Source: an unidentified eubacterium SCB49 (GTDB lineage Bacteria; Bacteroidota; Bacteroidia; Flavobacteriales; Flavobacteriaceae). Taken from it: 37,982 nucleotides of DNA. Of the stretch, positions 23,128-32,061 are shown one piece after another. Both the position numbers and the translations under genes were made by a program. The notes beneath the pieces are model-generated. The model was not told the origin of the DNA. It was given only the letters and a program-made list of their open reading frames with translations, and did not search any database. How positions within the stretch are numbered: position 1 is the stretch's first letter; each line of letters starts with the position of its first letter. Location: the NCBI GenBank assembly GCA_000170815.1, contig ABCO01000014.1, positions 1 to 37,982 of the forward strand. Reading direction: 5' to 3'.

Positions 23128-24111
23128 ATGATAAACAGATCTAATATACCGACAGCCGTTTTTTCTATGAGTTTCATTTTTTTATTGTTAAGTTGTAATA
23201 GCAATAAAACAAATGCACATAGTCACGATGGATCTTCATCACACAGCCATTCTGCAGAAGATGCACACGGTACACACGACAATTATTTTGGAGATTACTC
23301 ATTGCATGATGATAAATTTGGGACTAAAACAGAGGTAACTGTTAAAGGTAACGAACGTAAGATGGTGACCAACTCGTTACCAAATCATGAAACGGGCACA
23401 TTTCCTCGAAAAGGAAATCCAAATACGATTTCTGCTCAAAATATAACATACACTTTTCCGGTAACCCCTAAATATACCGGAAAATCAAAATGGGTTAGAG
23501 AACCAGGTGTGGCTTTAAATGGGATTAAATTTGAACCTGGTACTGCAGAAGTTGTGATGTGTGAGACAGGAGAAAATTTTAGAGTAGAGGCTTTACAAAA
23601 CGTAATTAATTTGGGCTTAGATTTTAATCATGCACACGTGCAACCTACAGGTGCTTATCATTACCACGGAACTCCAACATCTTTAATTAATGAACAAGAT
23701 ACTGATGAAGACCTTATGCACATAGGTTTTGCACACGATGGTTTTCCTATGTATTATTCTAAAAGTGGAAAATATAAACCTAGCTATACTTTAATATCTG
23801 GAGATCGCGAGGGTGAAGATTGTTCTTATGAAAACCCAATGGAAAAAATGGATATATCTGTAGGCGGTCACCATGACGGTACCTATACGTCAGATTTTGA
23901 GTATGTTGCTGGTTCGGGTGACCTAGATGAATGCAATGGGATTACTATAGAAGGGAGGTACATGTATTTGGTGACGAACGAGTTTCCTTATGTAAGCCGT
24001 TGTTTAATGGGAGAATTTGATGACTCTAAAATGGGTGGGCCACCACCAGGTGGGAGACCACCGCGCGGAGAACACCCACCAAATGGAAGACGGCCTAATA
24101 TTAGACAGTAA
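23128..24111 (+). CDS. YHYH-domain lipoprotein with His-rich linker
   Basis: 327 residues from the ATG at 23128. An in-frame upstream ATG at 23020 lies inside the CotH gene and would bury the signal peptide, so I reject it. The lipobox is LLLSC (Cys23). Residues 31-51 are a His-rich linker (HSHDG, HSHSAEDAHGTH). The YHYH core follows: NSLPNHETGTFP, PGVALNGIKFEPG, GAYHYH (177-180), IGFAHDGFPMYY, and LDECNGITIEGRYMYLVTNEFPY. The C-terminus is rich in Pro, Gly and Arg (GGPPPGGRPPRG). It is co-transcribed with CotH. The His-rich linker strengthens the case for metal binding. Confidence 0.88.
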   Translation: MINRSNIPTAVFSMSFIFLLLSCNSNKTNAHSHDGSSSHSHSAEDAHGTHDNYFGDYSLHDDKFGTKTEVTVKGNERKMVTNSLPNHETGTFPRKGNPNTISAQNITYTFPVTPKYTGKSKWVREPGVALNGIKFEPGTAEVVMCETGENFRVEALQNVINLGLDFNHAHVQPTGAYHYHGTPTSLINEQDTDEDLMHIGFAHDGFPMYYSKSGKYKPSYTLISGDREGEDCSYENPMEKMDISVGGHHDGTYTSDFEYVAGSGDLDECNGITIEGRYMYLVTNEFPYVSRCLMGEFDDSKMGGPPPGGRPPRGEHPPNGRRPNIRQ

Positions 24112-24229
24112 ACTTGATAAAAGTGATTAATTTTTACCATTTTTATTAAATGATTGTATTTAATTTAATAGAAGTGTTGTTAATCAGATATTTATGTTTA
24201 ATTTTAACATCTAACCAAATATTTATATC

Positions 24230-24508
24230 ATGATTAAAAAAATTACTCTTTTTGCCATTTTAGTTTTTGGCATACAATTTTGTAACGCAAGCATAGCGCT
24301 GCCCTTAAAACCAATCATAAATGAAGTTATAATTGATGTAGAGAATAATGATGTTGAAGAAGATCGATTTTATTTTTGGAAAGTTGAAAATGCTCATGGC
24401 GTAGCGTCAGGTTATTCTTTAACTTTAGAAAAAGCCAAAGAAATGATAAAGAAAGTCTCTGAAGGAGATAAAAGTAGGTCTGTAATTATAATGAGTAACC
24501 CTAGATAA
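24230..24508 (+). CDS. Small exported protein of unknown function
   Basis: 92 residues. A signal peptide of about 20-25 residues (cleavage near CNA-SIA) is followed by an acidic stretch (VENNDVEEDRF), the segment FYFWKVENAHGVASGYSLTLEKAKEMI and a basic tail. No family recognised. It stands alone 118 nt after the YHYH gene and is followed directly by a terminator. A coding call is supported by the clear signal peptide and AT-rich upstream region. Confidence 0.7.
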   Translation: MIKKITLFAILVFGIQFCNASIALPLKPIINEVIIDVENNDVEEDRFYFWKVENAHGVASGYSLTLEKAKEMIKKVSEGDKSRSVIIMSNPR

Positions 24509-24521
24509 TTTAAGTTGTTTT

Positions 24522-24560
24522 AAAAGAGATCAATACATTCAGGTATTGGTCTCTTTTTTT
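24522..24560. terminator. Bidirectional terminator overlapping the 3' end of the GAF kinase gene
   Basis: The stem AAAAGAGATCAATAC / GTATTGGTCTCTTTT has one G-T wobble and a 6-nt loop, with T runs on both strands. It serves the small exported gene (plus) and the kinase gene (minus). The kinase stop codon at 24539-24541 lies in the loop, and one arm is inside its last codons. Confidence 0.88.
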
Positions 24561-25756
24561 ATTGAAAACTTAAAGGTTGAGCCCACCCCTATATGTGATT
24601 TTACTTCTATAAAACCACCAAGATTCGTTACGATTTTTTTAACCGTAGAGAGTCCAATTCCATTTCCTTTTTGACCATTTCTGTCCTTATTCCCAATAAT
24701 GCTAAAAAGGTCAAAAATTGTATCTAATTTTTCTTCAGGAATACCTACGCCGTTATCCGTTACTTTAAAATAATAATAGCCGTCTCTTAAATCACATTCA
24801 ATTTTTATTACAATCTTATTTTTATCGTTGTACTTAATGCTGTTTGCCATTAAATTTAGAAAAACCTGTTCCAATGCTACTCGATCAGAATGAATATCAA
24901 TGTTTTTTTCTGGAAAATGTATCTCACAATCAAAGTTAATATTCAATAGATCTACTATTTTTTCAAGTAGATCATGAATGTCAAAAACTTCAGAAGTATT
25001 ATTAATTAGCTTGTCACTTTCATAATGCTCTAATAAGCCCGTGATATATTCACTTAAAGTAAATGTTGATTGCTTTAAATGGTTTAAATATTCTAGTGCA
25101 TTGGTGTCTAGCTTGTTTTTGTATTTTGCTTTTAATATATCTGTTGATAATATGATATTTGCTAAAGGCATTTTCATATCATGAGAAACTATTCCTGCAA
25201 ATTTTTTAAGCTCTTGATTTTTAAACTCTAAAGTCTTTTGCCCTTTTGTTAAATTATTGTTTGCTTTGTGGAGTTCTAAAAGTTTTATGACTTGTCTCCC
25301 TAGTGTATGTAAACTTTTAAGTTGGTTTTTGTCAATTGTATTGGGGGTATGGTCTATGACACAAAAAGAACCTAAACGAAAACCATTAGAGTCTATAAGC
25401 GCAACTCCAGCATAAAAAAGTACAGGCTTATTATGCTTAATTACATAAGGATGATTTTTAAAACGGTCATCTTCTAATGTGTTATTAACTATAAATTCTG
25501 GCTTATTGCTCGATACGGTATAATTACAAAAAGAGCTGTTTTTATCAATAGGGGAAGTGTTAAAACCATTTGCAGATTTATTCCAAACCTCTTTCTCATC
25601 CATAAATGATATAAGCGAAACAGGCATATTACAAATAGTTTTTGCAATATCTGTTAACTGATCAAAATCTTCACTTTTATCAGTATGCAGAATATCATAG
25701 CTTTTTAAGACTTCAATTCTCTGGAGTTCATTTAAAGATAGTACCGGTTCTATCAT
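24539..25756 (-). CDS. GAF-domain sensor histidine kinase, cytoplasmic
   Basis: 405 residues with no transmembrane segment. An N-terminal GAF domain (about 25-165) contains VSLISFMDEKEVWNKS and SFCNYTV and ends near GSFCVIDHTPNT. A coiled linker (166-185) follows. The HisKA domain has His192 in FAGIVSHDMKMPLANI. The HATPase domain has Asn305 in NLMANSIKYND, VTDNGVGIPEEK and GNGIGLSTVKKIV. There is no response regulator next to it, so the partner is elsewhere. Regulation may involve the inverted repeat at 25824-25840. The ligand of the GAF domain cannot be inferred. Confidence 0.93.
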   Translation of the reverse strand: MIEPVLSLNELQRIEVLKSYDILHTDKSEDFDQLTDIAKTICNMPVSLISFMDEKEVWNKSANGFNTSPIDKNSSFCNYTVSSNKPEFIVNNTLEDDRFKNHPYVIKHNKPVLFYAGVALIDSNGFRLGSFCVIDHTPNTIDKNQLKSLHTLGRQVIKLLELHKANNNLTKGQKTLEFKNQELKKFAGIVSHDMKMPLANIILSTDILKAKYKNKLDTNALEYLNHLKQSTFTLSEYITGLLEHYESDKLINNTSEVFDIHDLLEKIVDLLNINFDCEIHFPEKNIDIHSDRVALEQVFLNLMANSIKYNDKNKIVIKIECDLRDGYYYFKVTDNGVGIPEEKLDTIFDLFSIIGNKDRNGQKGNGIGLSTVKKIVTNLGGFIEVKSHIGVGSTFKFSIKKETNT

Positions 25757-25796
25757 TTTTTACAAGAAGGTTTTTTGACAAGTCGGTTTGTTTATA

Positions 25797-25804
25797 CAAA
25801 GATA
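25797..25804 (-). promoter_or_regulatory. Candidate -7 element of the GAF kinase gene
   Basis: On the minus strand this reads TATCTTTG, an exact TAnnTTTG, 40 nt before the kinase ATG. Confidence 0.4.
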
Positions 25805-25823
25805 ACTTTTTTTTAAGAAAACT

Positions 25824-25840
25824 TTAACACCTGGTGTCAA
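25824..25840. promoter_or_regulatory. 17-bp imperfect palindrome, possible operator
   Basis: TTAACACC-T-GGTGTCAA has one mismatch. It sits about 20-36 bp upstream of the -7 element of the kinase gene and 16 bp beyond the stop of the TIGR02757 gene. The short centre fits an operator better than a terminator. Confidence 0.35.
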
Positions 25841-25855
25841 CTGATGTATACCTTG

Positions 25856-26617
25856 TCAAAAAGTCTCAAAAGCACTGAGACCAAACAGAGCAAAATCATA
25901 TTTTGTAGGATCTATTGGGTCTAGCTTTCTTAGCGCTGTGTCAAGTTCTAATAACGCTTTACCATCATTTTGTTTGCGCTTTAATAATTTTAAATCTCTT
26001 GCAACTCTACCGCTATGTACATCTAATGGGCAAGACAGTGTAGCAGGAGCAATACTATTCCATAATCCAAAATCTACTCCTTTATTGTCTTTTCGTACCA
26101 TCCATCTTAGATACATGTTTATTCTTTTTGCAGCCGAATTTTTTAGAGGATCACTTATGTGTTTTTCTGTTCTAGTTTGATGAGGTAAAGAGAAAAATAG
26201 TTTTTTAAAAGCCGAAATAGCAGGTTGTGTTGATGTTTCGGAAGTATGTAAAGCAAATACTTTTTCTAACCCTTTATAATTTGTATAAATATTTTTTAAT
26301 GCAATAAAAAAATAATGAAGATCATTTGCATTAAAGGTACGGTGTACAAAAGTTAAATGTGTAGCATCTTTTTCATCATATTCCATCACAAAATCGTAAG
26401 GCGAATTCCCCATAATATCACATAAACGATGTCCGTTTTTTATAATACTTTTACGATTACCCCAGGCAATTGTAGCCATTAAAAATCCAATAATCTCAAT
26501 GTCTTCTTTTTTTGAAAAAAGATGTGGAATTTGAATTGGGTCTGTTTCAATAAACCGTGGCTGATTGTAAAAATCTGCTTTTTCGTTTAGATATTCTTTA
26601 AGTAAGGCTTTTTTCAT
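25856..26617 (-). CDS. TIGR02757/DUF2400 family protein
   Basis: 253 residues, normal length for the family. Recognisable segments are ETDPIQIPHLFSKKEDIEIIGFLMATIAWGNRKSI near the N-terminus, and NMYLRWMVRKDNKGVDFGLW and CPLDVHSGRVARDL in the C-terminal third. The family is widespread and conserved but, as far as I know, without an assigned biochemical role. Its overall form suggests a helical DNA-glycosylase-like fold, which is inference. Its ATG directly abuts the stop of the ABC ATPase gene (0 nt gap), so the two are translated together. Confidence 0.9.
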   Translation of the reverse strand: MKKALLKEYLNEKADFYNQPRFIETDPIQIPHLFSKKEDIEIIGFLMATIAWGNRKSIIKNGHRLCDIMGNSPYDFVMEYDEKDATHLTFVHRTFNANDLHYFFIALKNIYTNYKGLEKVFALHTSETSTQPAISAFKKLFFSLPHQTRTEKHISDPLKNSAAKRINMYLRWMVRKDNKGVDFGLWNSIAPATLSCPLDVHSGRVARDLKLLKRKQNDGKALLELDTALRKLDPIDPTKYDFALFGLSAFETF

Positions 26618-27271
26618 TTAGCCTACAATCTTTCCGTCTTGCATCACTAATTTTCTATCTGCCATATCTGCAAGGTCTTGATTGTGCGTGACAATTACAA
26701 AAGTTTGACCAAATTCATCTCTTAACTTAAAAAATAGATTATGCAGGTTTTCGGCGCTTTCGCTATCAAGATTTCCGCTAGGTTCATCGGCTAGAATAAT
26801 CGCAGGGTTATTTATAAGTGCTCTCGCTACGGCAACACGTTGTTGCTCACCACCAGAGAGTGCATTAGGTTTATGGTTTTCTCTATGTGATAGACCTAAA
26901 AAAGATAATAATTCTTTAGCCCTTTTTTCTGCTTCAGCTTTTGGAGTTTTTTTTATGAATGCTGGAATACACACATTCTCTAAGGCTGTAAATTCTGGTA
27001 ATAATTGATGAAATTGAAAAATAAAACCTAAATTTTCGTTTCTAAAGCGTGCTAACTCTTTGCTGTTTAAATTTGTTAATGAAGTTTTATTAATAGTAAG
27101 TTTACCTTCGGGATAATTATCTAAGGTGCCTAAAATTTGTAATAATGTAGTTTTTCCTGCTCCAGAAGCACCTACAATAGATACAATTTCACTTTTTTTA
27201 ATGTGTAAATCTACCCCTTTTAAAACGTGAAGGTCTCCGTAATATTTATGAATATTTTCGACTAAAATCAT
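26618..27271 (-). CDS. LolD-like ABC transporter ATP-binding protein
   Basis: 217 residues. Walker A is [11 protein letters not shown] (34-44), the Q-loop is [12 protein letters not shown], the signature is [16 protein letters not shown] (138-143 core), Walker B is [14 protein letters not shown] and the H-loop is VIVTHNQ. The Q-loop region and [14 protein letters not shown] resemble LolD/MacB-type ATPases, which pair with FtsX-fold permeases for lipoprotein release or extrusion. No permease gene is adjacent, so the partner is encoded elsewhere. Confidence 0.93.
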   Translation of the reverse strand: MILVENIHKYYGDLHVLKGVDLHIKKSEIVSIVGASGAGKTTLLQILGTLDNYPEGKLTINKTSLTNLNSKELARFRNENLGFIFQFHQLLPEFTALENVCIPAFIKKTPKAEAEKRAKELLSFLGLSHRENHKPNALSGGEQQRVAVARALINNPAIILADEPSGNLDSESAENLHNLFFKLRDEFGQTFVIVTHNQDLADMADRKLVMQDGKIVG

Positions 27272-27438
27272 ATAACTAATTTAAAAACGAAAGTAGCGAT
27301 TAAAGATTGTATGGCAAAATGTGTGATCGTATTTCAAAATACAGAATGCATTTTTTATGAGTAATATATGTGGTGATTCTAATTTTAGATACAGCACATT
27401 TCCGAAGCAATTATTTATTAGCGTATTTTTACAATAAG

Positions 27439-27984
27439 ATGGAGATAAAAAAAGAAATAGCAGTGTTTGCTGGTGGTTGTTTTTGGTGTACAGAAGCGGT
27501 ATTTCAGCGTTTTGAAGGGGTGAGTAGTGTGATTTCTGGGTATACAGGAGGTCATATTAAAAACCCTGCTTACCGAGAGATTTGTACCGGTAGAACAGGT
27601 CATGCAGAAGGGGTGAAAATAACATTTGATCCCGATGTTATATCTTTTAACACCTTATTGGAGGTGTTTTTTGCCACACACGACCCTACAACATTAAACC
27701 AACAGGCAAATGATAAGGGGACACAATATAGAAGTGCTATTTTTTATGCTTCGGAAATGCAAAAAGATCAAGTTATAGCCTTTATTAAGCAATTAAATGA
27801 TGCGCATGTTTTTGAAAATGACATTGTAACAGAAGTAGCACCACTAACCGTTTTTTATGAAGCAGATGAAGATCATCATGAATATTATAATAAAAATACG
27901 GATGCACCTTATTGCCAATTTTTGATAACGCCAAAGATTGAAAAAATTAAAAAATTCTATTCAGAAAAACTAAAACAGAAATAA
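27439..27984 (+). CDS. msrA: Peptide-methionine (S)-S-oxide reductase
   Basis: 181 residues from the ATG at 27439. A GTG at 27370 would add 23 residues (starting VILILDTAHF) with no family counterpart, so I chose the ATG just before [17 protein letters not shown]. The catalytic motif GGCFWC has Cys14. [29 protein letters not shown] and [13 protein letters not shown] complete the signature. It repairs methionine-S-sulfoxide in proteins. Its stop overlaps the folE start (TAATG). No msrB domain is fused. Confidence 0.95.
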   Translation: MEIKKEIAVFAGGCFWCTEAVFQRFEGVSSVISGYTGGHIKNPAYREICTGRTGHAEGVKITFDPDVISFNTLLEVFFATHDPTTLNQQANDKGTQYRSAIFYASEMQKDQVIAFIKQLNDAHVFENDIVTEVAPLTVFYEADEDHHEYYNKNTDAPYCQFLITPKIEKIKKFYSEKLKQK

Positions 27985-28583
27985 TGAGTTCTTATAAAAA
28001 ATACGAAACGTATAACGATAAAATTACCGACGATCTAAAAGATAATTTCACTAATATCTTAAAAGGAATAGGGGAGGACGTAGATAGAGAAGGTATTGTA
28101 AAGACTCCAGAACGCGCAGCAAAAGCAATGCAGTTTTTAACTTCTGGTCATAACCAAGATCCTGCTGAGATTTTAAAAAGCGCCATGTTTGCAGAAGATT
28201 ATAATGACATGGTTATCATAAAAGATATCGAGTTATATTCTTTATGTGAGCATCATATATTACCTTTTTTTGGGAAAGCACACATAGCTTATATTCCTAA
28301 TGGTCATATAGTAGGGTTAAGTAAAATACCTCGCGTGGTAGATATTTTTGCACGAAGATTACAGGTTCAAGAGCGTTTAACACATGATATTTTAGAGTGT
28401 ATTAATGAAACTTTAAAACCTCAAGGAGTCGCTGTTGTTATAGAAGCATCACATATGTGCATGATGATGCGTGGTGTGCAAAAACAAAATAGTGTTACTA
28501 CAACTTCTGGTTTTAGAGGACAATTTGAAAAAATTGAAACCCGTAATGAATTTTTAAAGCTTATTAGTAGCAGCTTGTCTTAA
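27984..28583 (+). CDS. folE: GTP cyclohydrolase I
   Basis: 199 residues. It converts GTP to dihydroneopterin triphosphate, the first step of folate and pterin synthesis. Zinc ligands are seen as Cys88 and His91 in [12 protein letters not shown] and as Cys159 in [12 protein letters not shown]. Further motifs are [23 protein letters not shown] and [11 protein letters not shown]. It is a type IA enzyme of normal length. It is translationally coupled to msrA, a pairing without obvious pathway logic. Confidence 0.96.
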   Translation: MSSYKKYETYNDKITDDLKDNFTNILKGIGEDVDREGIVKTPERAAKAMQFLTSGHNQDPAEILKSAMFAEDYNDMVIIKDIELYSLCEHHILPFFGKAHIAYIPNGHIVGLSKIPRVVDIFARRLQVQERLTHDILECINETLKPQGVAVVIEASHMCMMMRGVQKQNSVTTTSGFRGQFEKIETRNEFLKLISSSLS

Positions 28584-28699
28584 GCATTATTAATAGAGTT
28601 CAATATTTTTTAGACTTAGCGTTTTCGGTTTATAAGGCTTTATACTTTTTGGTATGTTTATTGCGTTATTACTAGTGTAACATATTATAATACAACACT

Positions 28700-29008
28700 A
28701 TGATGACAAATAAATATGATATATTAAAAAAAGGATTACTCTATGATGCTATTGGTATGCTTTCGATGGCTATACCTGTTGTAGGCCCTTTTTTAGATAT
28801 ACTTTGGGCACCTTATGCTGCAAAGAAAATGGGCGATATGTATGAAGGTGAAGCAGGTAAGGTTGCATCTATTGTGGTATTTGTAGAAGAAATTTTACCA
28901 GTATCAGATTTTATACCAACCTTTACTTTAATGTGGCTATATACTTTTGTATGGAAAGGAAAAGAGGTTAAAAAACCACAAACTATAGAAGTAGAAGTAA
29001 ATAATTAA
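28700..29008 (+). CDS. Small membrane protein of unknown function
   Basis: 102 residues with two or three hydrophobic segments (about 13-38, 55-70 and 75-92), and charged ends. The segments LLYDAIGMLSMAIPVVGPFLDILWAPYAA and ILPVSDFIPTFTLMWLYTFV look like a conserved inner-membrane protein of flavobacteria. No functional motif. It lies 116 nt after folE and its transcript ends at the bidirectional terminator just downstream. Confidence 0.78.
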   Translation: MMTNKYDILKKGLLYDAIGMLSMAIPVVGPFLDILWAPYAAKKMGDMYEGEAGKVASIVVFVEEILPVSDFIPTFTLMWLYTFVWKGKEVKKPQTIEVEVNN

Positions 29009-29049
29009 GCAAAAAAAAATCCCGAGAATTCTCGGGATTTTTTTTGCTT
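29007..29049. terminator. Bidirectional terminator
   Basis: A near-perfect palindrome centred on CCCGAGAATTCTCGGG with flanking A and T runs (one unpaired base). It lies between the stops of the plus-strand membrane protein gene and the minus-strand lipoprotein gene and serves both. Confidence 0.9.
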
Positions 29050-29061
29050 ATTACTAAGATA

Positions 29062-29616
29062 TTATTCTTCTACAGTAACAGGAAAGTTTACAGAAACATC
29101 TGTTTCTCCACCTGCATCAGCTAAAGTACCATCGTTTGGTTTTGTTGGCTGATGACGTAAAGTTACATTTAATGTACCTGTAGCAGCAACACCTGTTTCT
29201 AAAGAAAATACTGTTCCTAATGGGTTACCATTCTCATCAAAATTTCCGTAAGTTACAGTTGCATCAAAATCTCCACCTGGGATGTAAAATACTTGGTGCT
29301 CGTCTGCTTCTTCCTCTACTTCTTCAGTAATGTTTTCTACAGGAATTTCTGTAGCATTCAAAAACTGTACTGCACCTGCATAGGTTGTTTCGGCTTTTAA
29401 ATTTCCAGTAACAATTACTTCAGGCTCGTTTGGTCCATCACCATCAAGATCAATTGAAGAGAGTGTCACTGTGCCAGAATCACTAACAAGTGTAACAATA
29501 ACAGATGTGATTACTTCTTCTTCATTTACTGCTTCTGGTGTGTCATCATCGCTACTACAGCTAGCCATTACGATAGTTAATAATAAAGTTGGGATAATAA
29601 ATTTTAAATTTTTCAT
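29062..29616 (-). CDS. Acidic lipoprotein next to a TonB-dependent receptor
   Basis: 184 residues. The lipobox is IVMASC (Cys20), followed by SSDDDTPE. The mature part is acidic and rich in Thr and Val and probably beta-sheet: VTLVSDSGTVTL, DLDGDGPNEPEVIVTGNLKAETTY, VTYGNFDENGNPLG. It includes the acidic cluster EEVEEEADEHQ. It starts 18 nt after the TonB-dependent receptor gene and is probably its accessory surface lipoprotein. I know no named function for it. Confidence 0.8.
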   Translation of the reverse strand: MKNLKFIIPTLLLTIVMASCSSDDDTPEAVNEEEVITSVIVTLVSDSGTVTLSSIDLDGDGPNEPEVIVTGNLKAETTYAGAVQFLNATEIPVENITEEVEEEADEHQVFYIPGGDFDATVTYGNFDENGNPLGTVFSLETGVAATGTLNVTLRHQPTKPNDGTLADAGGETDVSVNFPVTVEE

Positions 29617-29634
29617 TGTAATAAAGTTTATAGA

Positions 29635-32034
29635 TTAATAATTAATTTTTAGTTGTAATAATACGTTCCTGCCTAGATCATCTGCATAGTATCTTAATCT
29701 ATTTAGATATTCTCGGTAAGACGTGTTCAATACATTTGTTATTTTTAAATTTAAATTCAGTTTAGACGTACTTCCTAAGTTAAACTGTGTGCCAGCGTTA
29801 AAATTAAATAGATGATAAGCGGCTGGCGGCGTACTTATATCTACTATTTCAAAAGTGTCTGATTCGGCAAGAAAAACCTCAAAGTTATTATTGGGGTATT
29901 CATTTTGTTCAAAAACATAGTTACTCTCCAGTCCTACATCTATTTTTTGTCTTAATGGTAAAGTATAGTCAATACGATTACTCAAATTTGTAGCCGGCAT
30001 ATTAATTAAAGCATCCTCCTTAGTCGTATCATATCCTTTAACTAACGAAAATTTATTAATATATTTTAATGCGTCTGTTATGTTATAACTTACATCTGTA
30101 TCAATTCCTAGTAAACGGGCGTTAGTTTGTCTGTATTCCCAAACCTGAAAATTACCACGAACTGTTTGGCTAATACCAGTTGGCTCAATAACCATAAAAT
30201 CTTTCATAAATGATAAGTATGGATTGACAGTAAATGAAAATCGGTTGCTTTTTTTCTGAAATGTGACTGTTAATTTTCGAGATTTCTCACTATTAAAGCT
30301 TAAATCTCCTATTTCTATTCTAGAAGCACTGTGGTGTAAACCTTCACTAAATAGCTCTGAGGCATTAGGTGCACGAGATGCCAATGATAGGTTTGTAAAC
30401 AAGGCATAATCTTCCGAAAATTTATAAGAAAATCCAGCTGTTGCCGAAAAATTATTAAAAGTTAGCTCTGGATTAGTAAGTACTTGTGTGCCTAAATCTT
30501 CTATGACCAATTCTGGAAACGCCACATCGTAACCTCTTTCTTCCCAAAAAGAACTGCGATAAAATTTAAACACATCCATATACGTGTAATCAAATCTAGC
30601 TCCAAACTCAGCCACCCATTTGTCTGAAAGGACAATGTCTGCAATACCGTAAACCCCAAATTTATATTGTTCATAATCAGGGATAAGCCTACGTACTCCT
30701 GTAGAAGGATCGGCATAATTATCTTGATAATTACCTACTAAACCTGTTTTTAAAGAAACCATATCATTTACATCACTCTCTAGTGATAAAGAAAGATTAT
30801 GGGTTGTTAACTCTAAATCTACAGATGGTGTGTTATCTTCACTATCGCGACGTACATCATATTCAAACCTATTGTTACGTTGAATGTCGTATGACAGCTT
30901 AAATTTCCCTACGTTGTCCCAATTGTAAAAACCAGATATTTTCCCTAAATGATGTGTTACATCTTGTCTTGGAGCATCTATGTTATATGTAAAATCATTA
31001 ACAACAAGAGGTGTTTCACTATTTATTGCAGCGACCTGATCTTCAGCTCCACCTAGATGAGATGCTCTTAAAATTCCTATTTCATTTGTGAAAAAAGAAT
31101 AATAAACATCAAAGCCATATTTTATTTTGTTAACCCCCATATTTATGGAAAAGTCTTTTTCAGAAAGTCCTGTATTACTTAATACATAGTCTGGCGCTTC
31201 AAAATCTCCATACCTTTTAGCGGTACCTTGAAAACGTGCAAACCAACCATTTTCATAGCTTTTAGTCAAAGAACTTGTTATTGAGCCACCGCTACCATTA
31301 GTTTGGCCACTTAGAATTGTTTTACCAAAAATAGTGTCTCGTAATATTATAGGTGCGGGCTCTGTTACAACAACACCCCCTAGAGCATCACCACTATACT
31401 GTAATGCAGAAGCTCCTTTAACCACAGTGATATTTCCTGCAGTATTGAGGTCTATATTAGGCGCATGCTCTGCTCCCCATTCTTGATCTTGCTGTCTTAC
31501 ACCATTGTTAATTAATGTAACACGACTACTGTGTAATCCGTTTATTACTGGTTTTACTACTGTATTACCTGTGTTAAGAGAAGACACACCACTAATATTT
31601 TTTAAAACATCGCCTAAAGAGGCACTACTGTTGTTATCTAAAGTTTCTTGTGATATTCTATTTTCTAAAACGCTCTCAGCTTTTGTATAATAGCTATTCC
31701 CTTTTATTAAAACTTCATTTAATTCTTCTAAATGGTGTTCTAGTTTAAAGGTTTTAGTAAGATCACTATCAATATTTACAGTAAAAATTTTAGTTGTACA
31801 GGCAGGATGTGATACTTGTAAATTATAAGTGCCTTCACATAAATTTGAAAATATGAAATTCCCATCAAAATCTGATAACACAGCACGGTTGGTTTCTACT
31901 AAAATAATAGTAGCACCATCTAACATAGAATCATCGTGTATATCAACGATAGTTCCTTGTAAAGTAAAATCACAAGTTTGTGCAAAAGAGTGTGCCATGG
32001 CAAAGGCCATTACAACACTAAAAAATAGTTTCAT
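29635..32034 (-). CDS. TonB-dependent outer-membrane receptor, probably for a metal or metal complex
   Basis: 799 residues. The signal peptide is 1-18. An N-terminal carboxypeptidase-regulatory-like domain (about 22-105) is typical of Bacteroidota receptors. The plug domain (about 120-230) contains GVSSLNTGNTVVKPVINGLHSSRV and ASALQYSGDALGGVVV. The motif GVRQQDQEWGAEHAPNID resembles a plug loop seen in zinc and copper receptors. A beta-barrel follows to the C-terminal LLQLKINY. The preceding gene encodes a His/Cys-rich small protein, supporting metal uptake. The substrate is inference. Confidence 0.9.
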   Translation of the reverse strand: MKLFFSVVMAFAMAHSFAQTCDFTLQGTIVDIHDDSMLDGATIILVETNRAVLSDFDGNFIFSNLCEGTYNLQVSHPACTTKIFTVNIDSDLTKTFKLEHHLEELNEVLIKGNSYYTKAESVLENRISQETLDNNSSASLGDVLKNISGVSSLNTGNTVVKPVINGLHSSRVTLINNGVRQQDQEWGAEHAPNIDLNTAGNITVVKGASALQYSGDALGGVVVTEPAPIILRDTIFGKTILSGQTNGSGGSITSSLTKSYENGWFARFQGTAKRYGDFEAPDYVLSNTGLSEKDFSINMGVNKIKYGFDVYYSFFTNEIGILRASHLGGAEDQVAAINSETPLVVNDFTYNIDAPRQDVTHHLGKISGFYNWDNVGKFKLSYDIQRNNRFEYDVRRDSEDNTPSVDLELTTHNLSLSLESDVNDMVSLKTGLVGNYQDNYADPSTGVRRLIPDYEQYKFGVYGIADIVLSDKWVAEFGARFDYTYMDVFKFYRSSFWEERGYDVAFPELVIEDLGTQVLTNPELTFNNFSATAGFSYKFSEDYALFTNLSLASRAPNASELFSEGLHHSASRIEIGDLSFNSEKSRKLTVTFQKKSNRFSFTVNPYLSFMKDFMVIEPTGISQTVRGNFQVWEYRQTNARLLGIDTDVSYNITDALKYINKFSLVKGYDTTKEDALINMPATNLSNRIDYTLPLRQKIDVGLESNYVFEQNEYPNNNFEVFLAESDTFEIVDISTPPAAYHLFNFNAGTQFNLGSTSKLNLNLKITNVLNTSYREYLNRLRYYADDLGRNVLLQLKINY

Positions 32035-32061
32035 AAATAGAAGTATTCAACAATTAATAAA

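Noticed and set aside
27370..27438. GTG start extending MsrA by 23 residues
   Set aside because: The extra residues have no counterpart in the family, and the ATG at 27439 is at the normal distance from GCFWC.
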